Shown here: positions 33,830 through 41,231 of the stretch, in pieces | How positions within the stretch are numbered: the first letter of the stretch is position 1 | How the letters are laid out: each line of letters starts with the position of its first letter | Origin: a bacterium | GTDB lineage: Bacteria; Cyanobacteriota; Sericytochromatia; S15B-MN24; VGJW01 | DNA: 49,681 bases | Assembly (NCBI GenBank): GCA_021781555.1 | Contig: JAJXWQ010000017.1 | Location: 1-49,681, forward strand | Direction of reading: 5' to 3' | Notes under the pieces: model-generated | Seen by the model: the letters and a program-made list of their open reading frames with translations, nothing else | Told to the model about the DNA's origin: nothing | Databases searched by the model: none | Position numbers and translations under genes: made by a program

Positions 33830-36061
33830 ATGCCCCCCTTGTCCAGTCGTGTCCTGTGGATAGGTGATAACCCGACCTTGCCGTCGCTCTCGGCCGAGGC
33901 AGGGCGCAAAACTTGCCGGCAGCTGGCCAGTGCCGGTCTGGAGGTCTTTTACTACGGGCTGCACCGGACTCAGGCGCCGATCCTCTGGGAAGGCGTCACG
34001 CTGATGCCCGCCTTCGTCTTCACCGGCGACGCGTCGGCGGCTTCCGGCCGGGGCGGGGCCACCGGGCTCGAGTACGCCCTGCGGGTGGTGCACCCGGACG
34101 CCGTGGTGACCTGCGGTGCGCTGGATGCCTTCGAAGACCTCCGGTACCTGCGCAGCATCGAAGACTCGCCGGTGCCGTGGCACCACTGGCCGGCTCCGGA
34201 TGGCGATCCGGGTGAAAGCACGTTGCACCGAGCCGGGGGCTTCGAGCTCCAAGCCTTCGCATTCCCCGTCGAGCCGGTCTTCCGCCTGCTCGAGGATCGC
34301 AGCGCACCGCGAGCCCGCATCGGAGCCGCGACCGACTTCGTGGTGGGCTCGCTGGCGCGCAATCTCCCGCGGCGGGGAATCGCACGCGTCCTGCGTCAGC
34401 TCGACGAGCTGGCCACCGAGCTTTCTGAGCTCAAGTTGCTGTGGGTCGAGGACGTGCATCGCCGCGAGGTCGAGAGCTTCAAGGTCGAGGCGGCACGCCT
34501 GGAGCACCTGAGACACCATCGGGCTTACTGGACCGATACCGCCGAGGACGCATCGATCCTGGTCTTCGACCTCTTGAACGCGCACTTCAACGCCATGGAC
34601 GTGTTCCTGTCCTTCGCACCCCCTGGGGCCGTCGATCTGGCGGCCCTGGAGGCGGCCTGCACGGGTGCCGACGTGGTGCGCCTGAGCGATCCGGATTGGG
34701 TCGACCGGCTGCGCGAACTCTATCGACTTCGCCAGGCGCCAACCCGGGCGACGAAGGCTGCCGAGGCTGCGACCCTGCACCATGTCGGCCCGGCGACCAG
34801 GGGCTGGATCGACCTCTTGCAGGCCGCAGCGCCCCCGGTCTCCCCGTCGCGGCCGGCGGGACCCCGGATCAACTGGTACTGTACGGTCTTTGGCTCCGGG
34901 AGCGTGAACCACGGTTCTCGCGAACTCATCCTCGCGCTCGATCGCGCCGGTGCCGATCTGACGATCGAGGAGCCTTTTCCGCGCTTCGAAAACCCGGTTC
35001 TGTTCCCCGACGCCTTCGAGGAGAACTACGCCGAGCACAATCCGCTCCAGTACGCCCGCTTGAAGGAGCTGCTGAGCAGGCGGCCCCACGATTTGCCCTA
35101 CACGACGGTCCGCTTCATCGTGTCGCGTGCCGAGACCTCGCAGTATCAACTGATGCGGTCCCTCAAGGCTCCGGTCGTGGAGTACTCCAACAACGACAAC
35201 CCCGGCCGTCTGGGACCAGACTTCGTGCGGGGGTTCTTCGAGGGCCGGCGCTACTGGGTTTGTTCGGAGTACATCCGCTCCATCCACGGCGCGGCGGCTA
35301 GCTTCCCGGCGGGGGAGATCCCCCGGATCGACGTGGTATACCACGGTGCCGATCCCGAGGTCTATCATCCGGGCGTCGAACCCGTAGATCTCGGGACGCA
35401 AGACCGCTTCGTCTTCTTGACCTGCTCGTTCCCCCGCGTGCAGCACAAGGGCCTGGACCTCCTGTGCGAGGCTTATGCGACCGAGTTCCGGGGCGACCCG
35501 GAGGTCGTACTGGTTCTCAAGCTGCCGGACCCGGACCTCGTCGTGGCTCCCAACGAATACGACGACGTGGAGGCCGTCTTGACCCGAGTCCGCGCCTTGC
35601 CAGGCTGCCCCGAGATCCGGGTCGTCACCGCGGATACCCCCGGTCGCGGGGATCTCGCCCGCTACTATGCTTCCGGCGATGCCTACGTTCATCCATCGCG
35701 CTGGGAAGCCGGAAGCATCGCGATCTTCGAGGCCGCCGCAGTGGGTGCGCCCCTGATCTTGACCCGGTGGGGCGGCCACCGGGAGTTCATCCCCGAGGAC
35801 CTGGCCTATTACGTCGATTGCCAGCCCGCCCTGGTCGATTATGGCCGATCGGCCGAGCCGGATCTGGCCTCGCTGCGCCGCCAGATGCGGTACGTGTACG
35901 AGCACTCGGAAGAGGCCTACGAGCGGGGGCTGGCGGCCTCGAACCACGTCCGCGAGAACTACACGTGGGACCACGCCGCCAGGCGGATCCTCGAGCTGCT
36001 CGAGGCGCCCGGCGATCAGGCGACGACGTTCGCGTCGATGGCCGAGAGGTTGTCCAGGTAG
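33830..36061 (+). CDS. Large two-lobed glycosyltransferase
   Basis: 743 aa. Residues about 1-335 look like one GT-B-like half-pair (VLWIGDNPTLPSLSAEAGRK, DAVVTCGALDAFEDLRYL) without clear donor motifs. About 340-743 is a full GT4-type enzyme: CSEYIRSIHGAA, VVYHGADPEVYHPG, SFPRVQHKGLDLL and EX7E in SRWEAGSIAIFEAAAVGAPL. So one probably active and one degenerate or acceptor-binding unit. AGGAGG lies only 3 nt before the ATG; a TTG at 33839 has longer spacing and may be used. Its 3' end overlaps the convergent dusB by 46 bp. Confidence 0.82.
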   Translation: MPPLSSRVLWIGDNPTLPSLSAEAGRKTCRQLASAGLEVFYYGLHRTQAPILWEGVTLMPAFVFTGDASAASGRGGATGLEYALRVVHPDAVVTCGALDAFEDLRYLRSIEDSPVPWHHWPAPDGDPGESTLHRAGGFELQAFAFPVEPVFRLLEDRSAPRARIGAATDFVVGSLARNLPRRGIARVLRQLDELATELSELKLLWVEDVHRREVESFKVEAARLEHLRHHRAYWTDTAEDASILVFDLLNAHFNAMDVFLSFAPPGAVDLAALEAACTGADVVRLSDPDWVDRLRELYRLRQAPTRATKAAEAATLHHVGPATRGWIDLLQAAAPPVSPSRPAGPRINWYCTVFGSGSVNHGSRELILALDRAGADLTIEEPFPRFENPVLFPDAFEENYAEHNPLQYARLKELLSRRPHDLPYTTVRFIVSRAETSQYQLMRSLKAPVVEYSNNDNPGRLGPDFVRGFFEGRRYWVCSEYIRSIHGAAASFPAGEIPRIDVVYHGADPEVYHPGVEPVDLGTQDRFVFLTCSFPRVQHKGLDLLCEAYATEFRGDPEVVLVLKLPDPDLVVAPNEYDDVEAVLTRVRALPGCPEIRVVTADTPGRGDLARYYASGDAYVHPSRWEAGSIAIFEAAAVGAPLILTRWGGHREFIPEDLAYYVDCQPALVDYGRSAEPDLASLRRQMRYVYEHSEEAYERGLAASNHVRENYTWDHAARRILELLEAPGDQATTFASMAERLSR

Positions 36062-37011
36062 GCGTCGAGCGCCAGGTAAAGCTCGGCCGCGGTCCGGGTC
36101 GAGTTGACCACGTGGCGGAGTTCGGCCGAGCCCGGCAGGCCACGGGTATACCAGGCCACGTGCTTGCGGCTCTCGGCCACGCCGGCGCGCTCGCCCTTTT
36201 CCTCGATCAGCATGCGGCAGTGATCCCTCGCCACCTGCAGGCGCTCCGCAGCCGGGGGCTCGGGAGGCAGCCGGCCCGTGCGGAGATACTGGTCGATCCG
36301 AGGCACGAGCCAGGGATTGCCCTGGGCGCCGCGACCGATCATCACTCCAGAGCAGCCGGATTCGCGTAGCCTTCGGGCTGCGGTCAGCGGGTCGCAGACG
36401 TCCCCGTTGCCGACCACGGGGACCCTGACCGCAGCGGCAACCTGTGCGATGGCACCCCAGTCTGCCGTCCCTGCATACATCTGACTGCGAGTCCGGCCAT
36501 GGACCGTGATCATGCTGACTCCGGCGGCCTCGGCGATCCGGGCGACCTCGAGGTAGTTGCGCTGCTCGTCGTCCCACCCCAGCCGCATCTTGATCGACAC
36601 CGGAACCCGATCGCCCACGGCCCTCACCATCGCATCCAGGATCCGCGACAGCCGTGGGGTGTCCTTGAGAAGCGCCGAACCATCGCAGTTCTTGGCGACC
36701 TTGGGCACCGGGCAGCCGAGGTTGACGTCGATGACGTCGCACCCGCCTTCGGCGAGCACGATCGCGGCCTCTGCCATCGCACCGGGATCATGCCCGAAGA
36801 GCTGCAGGCCGATGGGCCGCAAGTCCTGGGGAACCTCGAAGCGGGGCTGATTCTTCCAGTGCAGCAGCCCCACGGCGCTGAACATCTCGTGAAAGACCAG
36901 GCTCCGGGGGTCGAATCGCCGGAGCAATCGCAAGTAGGGCAGATCGCTCACGCCGCACATCGGAGCCAGGATGACCTGGCTCTCCAGCGCGAGCGGACCG
37001 ATCTTCAGCAT
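36016..37011 (-). CDS. dusB: tRNA-dihydrouridine synthase (DusB-like)
   Basis: 331 aa FMN-dependent TIM barrel that reduces uridines in tRNA D-loops. Motifs: LAPMCGVSDLPYLRLLRRF, catalytic Cys100 in DVNLGCPVPKV, SIKMRLGWDD, ITVHGRTRSQMY, VVGNGDV and GVMIGRGAQGNPWL. The ATG at 37011 is the family start, 6 nt after TATAAT. DusB versus other Dus paralogues rests on overall wording. The 3' 46 bp are shared with the convergent glycosyltransferase gene. Confidence 0.93.
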   Translation of the reverse strand: MLKIGPLALESQVILAPMCGVSDLPYLRLLRRFDPRSLVFHEMFSAVGLLHWKNQPRFEVPQDLRPIGLQLFGHDPGAMAEAAIVLAEGGCDVIDVNLGCPVPKVAKNCDGSALLKDTPRLSRILDAMVRAVGDRVPVSIKMRLGWDDEQRNYLEVARIAEAAGVSMITVHGRTRSQMYAGTADWGAIAQVAAAVRVPVVGNGDVCDPLTAARRLRESGCSGVMIGRGAQGNPWLVPRIDQYLRTGRLPPEPPAAERLQVARDHCRMLIEEKGERAGVAESRKHVAWYTRGLPGSAELRHVVNSTRTAAELYLALDAYLDNLSAIDANVVA

Positions 37012-37017
37012 TCGATC

Positions 37018-37023
37018 ATTATA
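37018..37023 (-). promoter_or_regulatory. Consensus -10 (TATAAT) of dusB, probably leaderless
   Basis: A perfect TATAAT on the minus strand ends 6 nt before the ATG, so transcription should begin at about the start codon. No Shine-Dalgarno is present. Confidence 0.6.
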
Positions 37024-37116
37024 AAGAGCCGCGCTCTGACCGCCACCGCCGCTGCCCGTCGCCCCGGGACGGATCCCCATGGATTCGCCCGGCTGCCCCG
37101 CGGCCTGGCCAGGACG

Positions 37117-37470
37117 CTACCGGCGGACGTCCGGCTGGCAAAAGCCCTGGTAGCGATCGCCAAAGAGCGTGAACCGACCGTCCTCGAGCACGGTGGGCGG
37201 CAAGTCGGTGCCATACCCCGCCAGAGTCACCTTCACGTAGGGGTGGGCGACCGAGAGGCGCTGCAGGCGACCGATGAGGTGCTCCGCATCGCTCTGGGTG
37301 CAATCCTCGACCAGACCGAGGATGGCCGGCGCTCCCTGGTTGGCGTAGGTGATCTGGACCGGCCGATCCTCGAGGACATCGGCAAGGTCGTCGGCGGCGC
37401 GACGGAGCCCGCGTCCCTCGGCCACCCGGACCTGGAAGACGAAGGGATGCCCGGAAACCACGCTTCTCAT
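37117..37470 (-). CDS. Small protein of unknown function
   Basis: 117 aa. GGAGG lies 6 nt before the ATG. It has a regular alpha/beta pattern: FVFQVRVAEGRGLRRAADDL, PVQITYANQGAPAILGLV, a helix AEHLIGRLQRLSV, then YVKVTLAGYGTDLPPTVLED. Cys58 and Cys111 are present but no metal motif. I recognise no family. Divergent from the next unknown gene, which begins 123 nt away. Confidence 0.7.
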   Translation of the reverse strand: MRSVVSGHPFVFQVRVAEGRGLRRAADDLADVLEDRPVQITYANQGAPAILGLVEDCTQSDAEHLIGRLQRLSVAHPYVKVTLAGYGTDLPPTVLEDGRFTLFGDRYQGFCQPDVRR

Positions 37471-37592
37471 GCGGCCTCCACTGAGCGTGCGTCACCTTGG
37501 CCCACACGCTTGCAGGTTGCAGACAGACGAACGAGCCCGGGACCGTCCGAGACGGCCTCGAATTACCACCCCCGCCTGTTGCTTGCCAAGCC

Positions 37593-37982
37593 ATGCATAC
37601 CCGGCCAGGCGAGCGACCAAACGACGTCTGGTGGCAGCAAATCGACGCGATCTTGCAGTCTTCGGCGGGCGCTGCTAGGTTGGATGCCGACCAGTTGTGG
37701 GAGATTTCCTTCATGCCAGCGCCTTCGCTACGGACCCGGGTCCGCGTCCAGTTTCCTGACGGCACGCTTTTCGAGGTCGACCGCGATCCCTCGGTCGAGG
37801 TAGGCGGGCTCATCGCGCCGTCCTCGGTCGGAGCCTTCTGGACCGCTCGCCGCAAGCTCCTGGTCAAGGCCAAGGAGGTCACGCCGGCCAGTGACCTCGA
37901 CCCCGGCGAGCTCCGGTACGTGGTCGACGTACTCGGCGGCTCGGGAACCGAGGCGCCCTGCACGGAGCCGCTCGGGGCGTAG
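37593..37982 (+). CDS. Small protein of unknown function
   Basis: 129 aa from MHTRPGERPNDVWWQQIDAI. A helix (1-35) is followed by a beta-rich part with TRVRVQFPDGTLFEVDRDPS and VGAFWTARRKLLVKAKEVTP. No signal peptide or known family. The start is uncertain: the ATG at 37593 has no clear ribosome site, and a TTG further upstream (37497) is open. A hairpin follows the stop. Confidence 0.6.
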   Translation: MHTRPGERPNDVWWQQIDAILQSSAGAARLDADQLWEISFMPAPSLRTRVRVQFPDGTLFEVDRDPSVEVGGLIAPSSVGAFWTARRKLLVKAKEVTPASDLDPGELRYVVDVLGGSGTEAPCTEPLGA

Positions 37983-37987
37983 CCGAG

Positions 37988-38015
37988 AGGAGCGAGGGGA
38001 GTGCCCCCCGCTCCT
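37988..38015 (+). terminator. Hairpin after the 37593 gene
   Basis: AGGAGCGAGGGG-agtg-CCCCCCGCTCCT, a 12-bp stem with one mismatch, starts 5 nt after the stop. The tail gtgtgcctttcg has only a weak T-run. Confidence 0.5.
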
Positions 38016-38091
38016 GGTGTGCCTTTCGCTGCTAAAACGGACCCGAACCCTTCAAACCGGGATCCCCTGGATGCTGGGCTGGCCGAATGCG

Positions 38092-38874
38092 TCAGAATCC
38101 GAGCTGCAGCCCGGCGATGAGGTTGTTGGCGTTCGGGGGGGTGCCCCTTACCGGAATGACGTAGCCGACGCCGAGCCGGATCCCCTGCGTGAGCCCGAAC
38201 TGGATCCCTGGCGCCAGGCCGAGCGAGAACATCCCCGCCCCGCCGATGGGGACCGTTCCGACGATATCAAGACTCGGTGCCAGAGCCTGCGTCGCCTGCA
38301 TCACCAGGCCGGCACCGTAGTCAATGCGCCCGGCAAACGGCCGGAACATCGCGTCCAGGTTGGTCTGTGCGGGTCCGATGGTGGTCAGGGCCCTCAATCC
38401 GAACGCGGGCCTGAGCCCGGCAAGGTTCAAGCCACCGGCCGAGCCCGGCGCTTGCAGCGCTCCGACCAGCGACAGCCCCGCGGCCTTGTCCGCGCTCTGG
38501 AGGATCGAGTACTGGCCTTCAACGGCCACGTTGTTCCAGAAGCCGCCGGTCAGACCGGCCGTCCGCGTGTAGTTGCCGATCACGTTGAGCCCGAGCCGGT
38601 TGGTCAGGCCGAGGATGGCCGTGGCATTCGCGCCCGTCGCCGCCGGCGAGACCACACCGGAAAGCAGGCCGTTCGCCCGCAGGGTAAACGAGCCGGCCGG
38701 ACCTGGCATCCCGGGCATCACCAAGAGCGGCTTGGCGACCACCGGCACGGCCTTGCCCTTGGCCGACGGGATGACGGCCGGCCGGTTCGACGCCGGTGGA
38801 TTGGCTGCTAACGCCACGCCGGGCAGCGCGATGATTCCCGCTGCCGCGGCTGCCGCCGTTACCTTGAGGCTCAT
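38092..38874 (-). CDS. Secreted outer-membrane barrel-like protein (paralogue 1)
   Basis: 260 aa. Signal peptide MSLKVTAAAAAAGIIALPGV with cleavage after ALA, then a Pro/Lys linker, then alternating hydrophobic strands rich in Gly/Ala/Leu and a C-terminal aromatic (LIAGLQLGF), typical of outer-membrane barrels. Similar in layout and ending to the next gene upstream (for example GLGVGYEIPI there and GVGYVIPVRG here). AAGGAG precedes the ATG. No family recognised. Probably co-transcribed with 38948-39664. Confidence 0.75.
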   Translation of the reverse strand: MSLKVTAAAAAAGIIALPGVALAANPPASNRPAVIPSAKGKAVPVVAKPLLVMPGMPGPAGSFTLRANGLLSGVVSPAATGANATAILGLTNRLGLNVIGNYTRTAGLTGGFWNNVAVEGQYSILQSADKAAGLSLVGALQAPGSAGGLNLAGLRPAFGLRALTTIGPAQTNLDAMFRPFAGRIDYGAGLVMQATQALAPSLDIVGTVPIGGAGMFSLGLAPGIQFGLTQGIRLGVGYVIPVRGTPPNANNLIAGLQLGF

Positions 38875-38947
38875 GTCTCGCTCCTTCCTGACCCTCTGGC
38901 CCCCCTCGAGGAGTCCTGCAAACCGTCCCGCGTCCGCCCCTCGGGCG

Positions 38948-39664
38948 CTAGAAGAGAAACTGCGCCTGTGCCACGACCTGACCGGTCGCAGAGCCCGCGA
39001 TCGGAATCTCGTAGCCGAGCCCCACCCCCAGGTTGGGAACAGGCCGGACATTGATCTCGGGCGTCAAGGAGGCGAGCTGGACGGGGCCGCCCACCAACCC
39101 GAGTTCGAGTCCCGGAGCCAGCACGGGCAGCACCTGCCAGAGGCCGGCGGCCCGGATCTCGGTCTGATTGAGTCCCGGGAACCACCCCACGTTCGCCAGG
39201 CCCAGGAAGGGACCGACCTGGGCCTGCCCTCGCAGGCCGACCAGGGGCTGCATCGAGCCGATGCTCAAGCCCGCCGCGCTCCCTGGCACGTGAAGACCCA
39301 GGATGGCCGAGATGCCATTACCCGCAGGCCGCCCCACGATACCGAGCTGAACATCCGCTCCGAATTCGGACAGGTAAGCCCCGTTCGTCCCGAGGCCGAC
39401 ATAGGGGGCCGTCACCTCCAGGCCGAGCTTGCTGGTGAGTCCCGCGTCGAGGATGAACCGCGTGGTCGTCAAACCCGGGGCCATCGCGGCCGATGCCGCC
39501 AGGTTGAGCGCCCCGGCCGGCAGGGGCATGCCGATGCCGGTCAAGATGGGGCGCGGCAATGCCGGCAGGCGCGGAAGCGGCGGCTGGGCCAAGACGGGAC
39601 CCGCAGCGCCAGCCGTGATCCACGAAGCCGCCATGAGTACGAGCGTCGGTCGCACCAGGTGCAT
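38948..39664 (-). CDS. Secreted outer-membrane barrel-like protein (paralogue 2)
   Basis: 238 aa. Signal peptide MHLVRPTLVLMAASWITAGA with cleavage near VLA, a Pro-rich stretch, then repeated Gly-rich amphipathic strands (TSKLGLEVTAPYVGLGTNGA, GLELGLVGGPVQLASLTPEI) and a final aromatic QAQFLF. Shares architecture with 38092-38874, so a tandem duplication is likely. GGAAGGGGG precedes the ATG. A purine-rich 5' leader and the repeat array lie upstream. Confidence 0.75.
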   Translation of the reverse strand: MHLVRPTLVLMAASWITAGAAGPVLAQPPLPRLPALPRPILTGIGMPLPAGALNLAASAAMAPGLTTTRFILDAGLTSKLGLEVTAPYVGLGTNGAYLSEFGADVQLGIVGRPAGNGISAILGLHVPGSAAGLSIGSMQPLVGLRGQAQVGPFLGLANVGWFPGLNQTEIRAAGLWQVLPVLAPGLELGLVGGPVQLASLTPEINVRPVPNLGVGLGYEIPIAGSATGQVVAQAQFLF

Positions 39665-39812
39665 TCGAAGCCCCCTTCCCCCGCAGATGGCCTGCTCTGC
39701 GCGATCCGCGGTCATACTGGGCTGCGCTGGCCGCACTCCCAATGTTCAATCTGGACAGACGCCCCCGCCAGAATTTGACGCCGGGACGCGCCGGCTCGGC
39801 CCGACAACGCCA

Positions 39813-40030
39813 GGCCTGGAGCGCTTTCGCCCGAAAACGATCGACCCGGAAGAGTCAAACGGGGCCCGGTTGCGCAGCGTAGCGACCGCGCAGAGGGACC
39901 CGTTCACAGCCAACAAGAAACGGGGCCCGGTTGCGCAGCGTAGCGACCGCGCAGAGGGACCCGTTCACAGCCAACAAGAAACGGGGCCCGGTTGCGCAGC
40001 GTAGCGACCGCGCAGAGGGACCCGTTCGGG
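39813..40030 (+). repeat. Tandem array of three dispersed-repeat cores with left arm
   Basis: Left arm gagcgctttcgcccgaaaac ... gatcgacccgg, then three near-identical cores with a 61-bp period (cores start at about 39858, 39919 and 39980). They are joined by a spacer cacagccaacaagaa. Each core runs from AACGGGGCCC to GGGACCCGTT with ttgcgcagcg/cgaccgcgca inside. This fills the 426-nt gap between the barrel and FlgO-like genes. Open frames through the array are by-products of the repeat. Confidence 0.9.
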
Positions 40031-40090
40031 CTGCATCAGCTATCGGCTACCCGGAGGGCACCCGCCGTCGCTCGGGGATCGAAAGCGAAG

Positions 40091-41197
40091 CTACTGGAAG
40101 ACGATCCCGAATCCGACGTCGTAGGTGAACCCGCCGAACTTGGCGGTGCTCGAGAAATTGTTTCCGGAATCAGGCAGCATCACGACGTTGGCCGGATTGG
40201 GCTCGATGTCCACGAAACCCAGGTTCAAGAACAGCGAGTGCGTGAACCTGAACATCATCCCGCCCTTGAAGTCGACCGTATTCAGCAGATTCTGGCCGAT
40301 GATGAAGCTCGGCCCGGCGCCGGCGTAGAGGTTGAAGATCCGTTGATCCGTTCCCCTGACGAAGAGGGGATCCAGCGCCAGCATGAAGTACGGGCCGACC
40401 GATACCACGGGAAGGCTCAGATTGGGATTGAGGGCTCCGGCTTGCAGCACGTTGGCCTCCAGGCCGTAAGCGAAATCGTCGAGAAAGCTGCTCTGACGCA
40501 GCAATATCAGGCCGAGATCGAGCCCTTGCGCGACGAACTGGTTCGAAGCGCTGCTTCCCGGGAGTGCCTGGCGCGAGGTGTTGAAACCCTGGAGGCCTCC
40601 GTACACGTACAGGCCGGACATCCGATCCCGGTCCAGTTTCTGGGCGGCGATCTCCTCTTGCTCCTTCTCGCGAGCCAGGGGCTCGGTCTCGAAGTGCTTG
40701 CTCCAGATGATGGCCCCGTCGTTGGCCCGGATGAGCTTGAACGTGACGATGACGTTCTTGCCCGTGCCGAGCGTATTCCACATCAAGACCCCATCGACGC
40801 CCAGCCGATGCGCCAGCGCGGCCAGCGCCGCGTCGGAGTCGATGGTGTTCGAGAACGTGAAGCTCGTGCGGGTCGACTCGATGTGCGGAACCGAGCACTC
40901 GCGGCAGTAGACGACCTTGAAGCGGTTGGTCTTGATGAGGTCATCGATGATGCGGTTCTCGATGATGGTATTGAGCTCCGGATATGGATCCTTGCGCTTC
41001 TCGCGGTAGACGAAGATCTTGACGACACTCGGATCCGCCTGCGAGATCGACCGGCCGAACCCGGCGAAGAGCTGATCCATCAGCTCCGGATGCGTGAGCA
41101 TCGCCACGGCCGGATCGCGCGGCCTGGAATCGGCGGCCAGTGCGGGCGTGGCCAGCGAGACGGCGAGGCACGCGGCCATGAGCAAGGCGGCTTTCAT
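40091..41197 (-). CDS. Exported FlgO/CsgG-like domain fused to a beta-barrel
   Basis: 368 aa. Signal peptide MKAALLMAACLAVSLATPAL ending ALA. Residues about 45-175 resemble the FlgO/CsgG/TolB-N alpha/beta fold: PSVVKIFVYREKRK, IIENRIIDDLIKTNRFKVVY, ALAHRLGVDGVLMWNTLG and IRANDGAIIWSKHFE. From about 195 the protein has amphipathic strands with turns and a terminal aromatic (FTYDVGFGIVFQ), as an outer-membrane barrel. AGGAA lies before ATG 41197. Third gene of the FliF-FliG fusion operon, 34 nt behind the second. Outer-membrane anchor is inference. Confidence 0.78.
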   Translation of the reverse strand: MKAALLMAACLAVSLATPALAADSRPRDPAVAMLTHPELMDQLFAGFGRSISQADPSVVKIFVYREKRKDPYPELNTIIENRIIDDLIKTNRFKVVYCRECSVPHIESTRTSFTFSNTIDSDAALAALAHRLGVDGVLMWNTLGTGKNVIVTFKLIRANDGAIIWSKHFETEPLAREKEQEEIAAQKLDRDRMSGLYVYGGLQGFNTSRQALPGSSASNQFVAQGLDLGLILLRQSSFLDDFAYGLEANVLQAGALNPNLSLPVVSVGPYFMLALDPLFVRGTDQRIFNLYAGAGPSFIIGQNLLNTVDFKGGMMFRFTHSLFLNLGFVDIEPNPANVVMLPDSGNNFSSTAKFGGFTYDVGFGIVFQ

Positions 41198-41231
41198 CTG
41201 GGGATTCCTCATCGAGATCGGCAGCTGGCGG

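Noticed and set aside
33755-36742. A 995-codon open frame on the minus strand
   Set aside because: It lies antisense to the glycosyltransferase and overlaps dusB; its product is low-complexity Arg/Gly/Asp-rich and matches no fold. Long antisense frames are expected from high third-position GC.
39813-40030. CRISPR array
   Set aside because: The 61-bp-period units have identical 'spacers', palindromic cores over 40 bp and no cas genes nearby.
39901-40128. Open frames through the repeat array giving peptides like LRSVATAQRDPF
   Set aside because: They are translations of the repeat itself and recur at other copies in different contexts; no start site or conservation expected.
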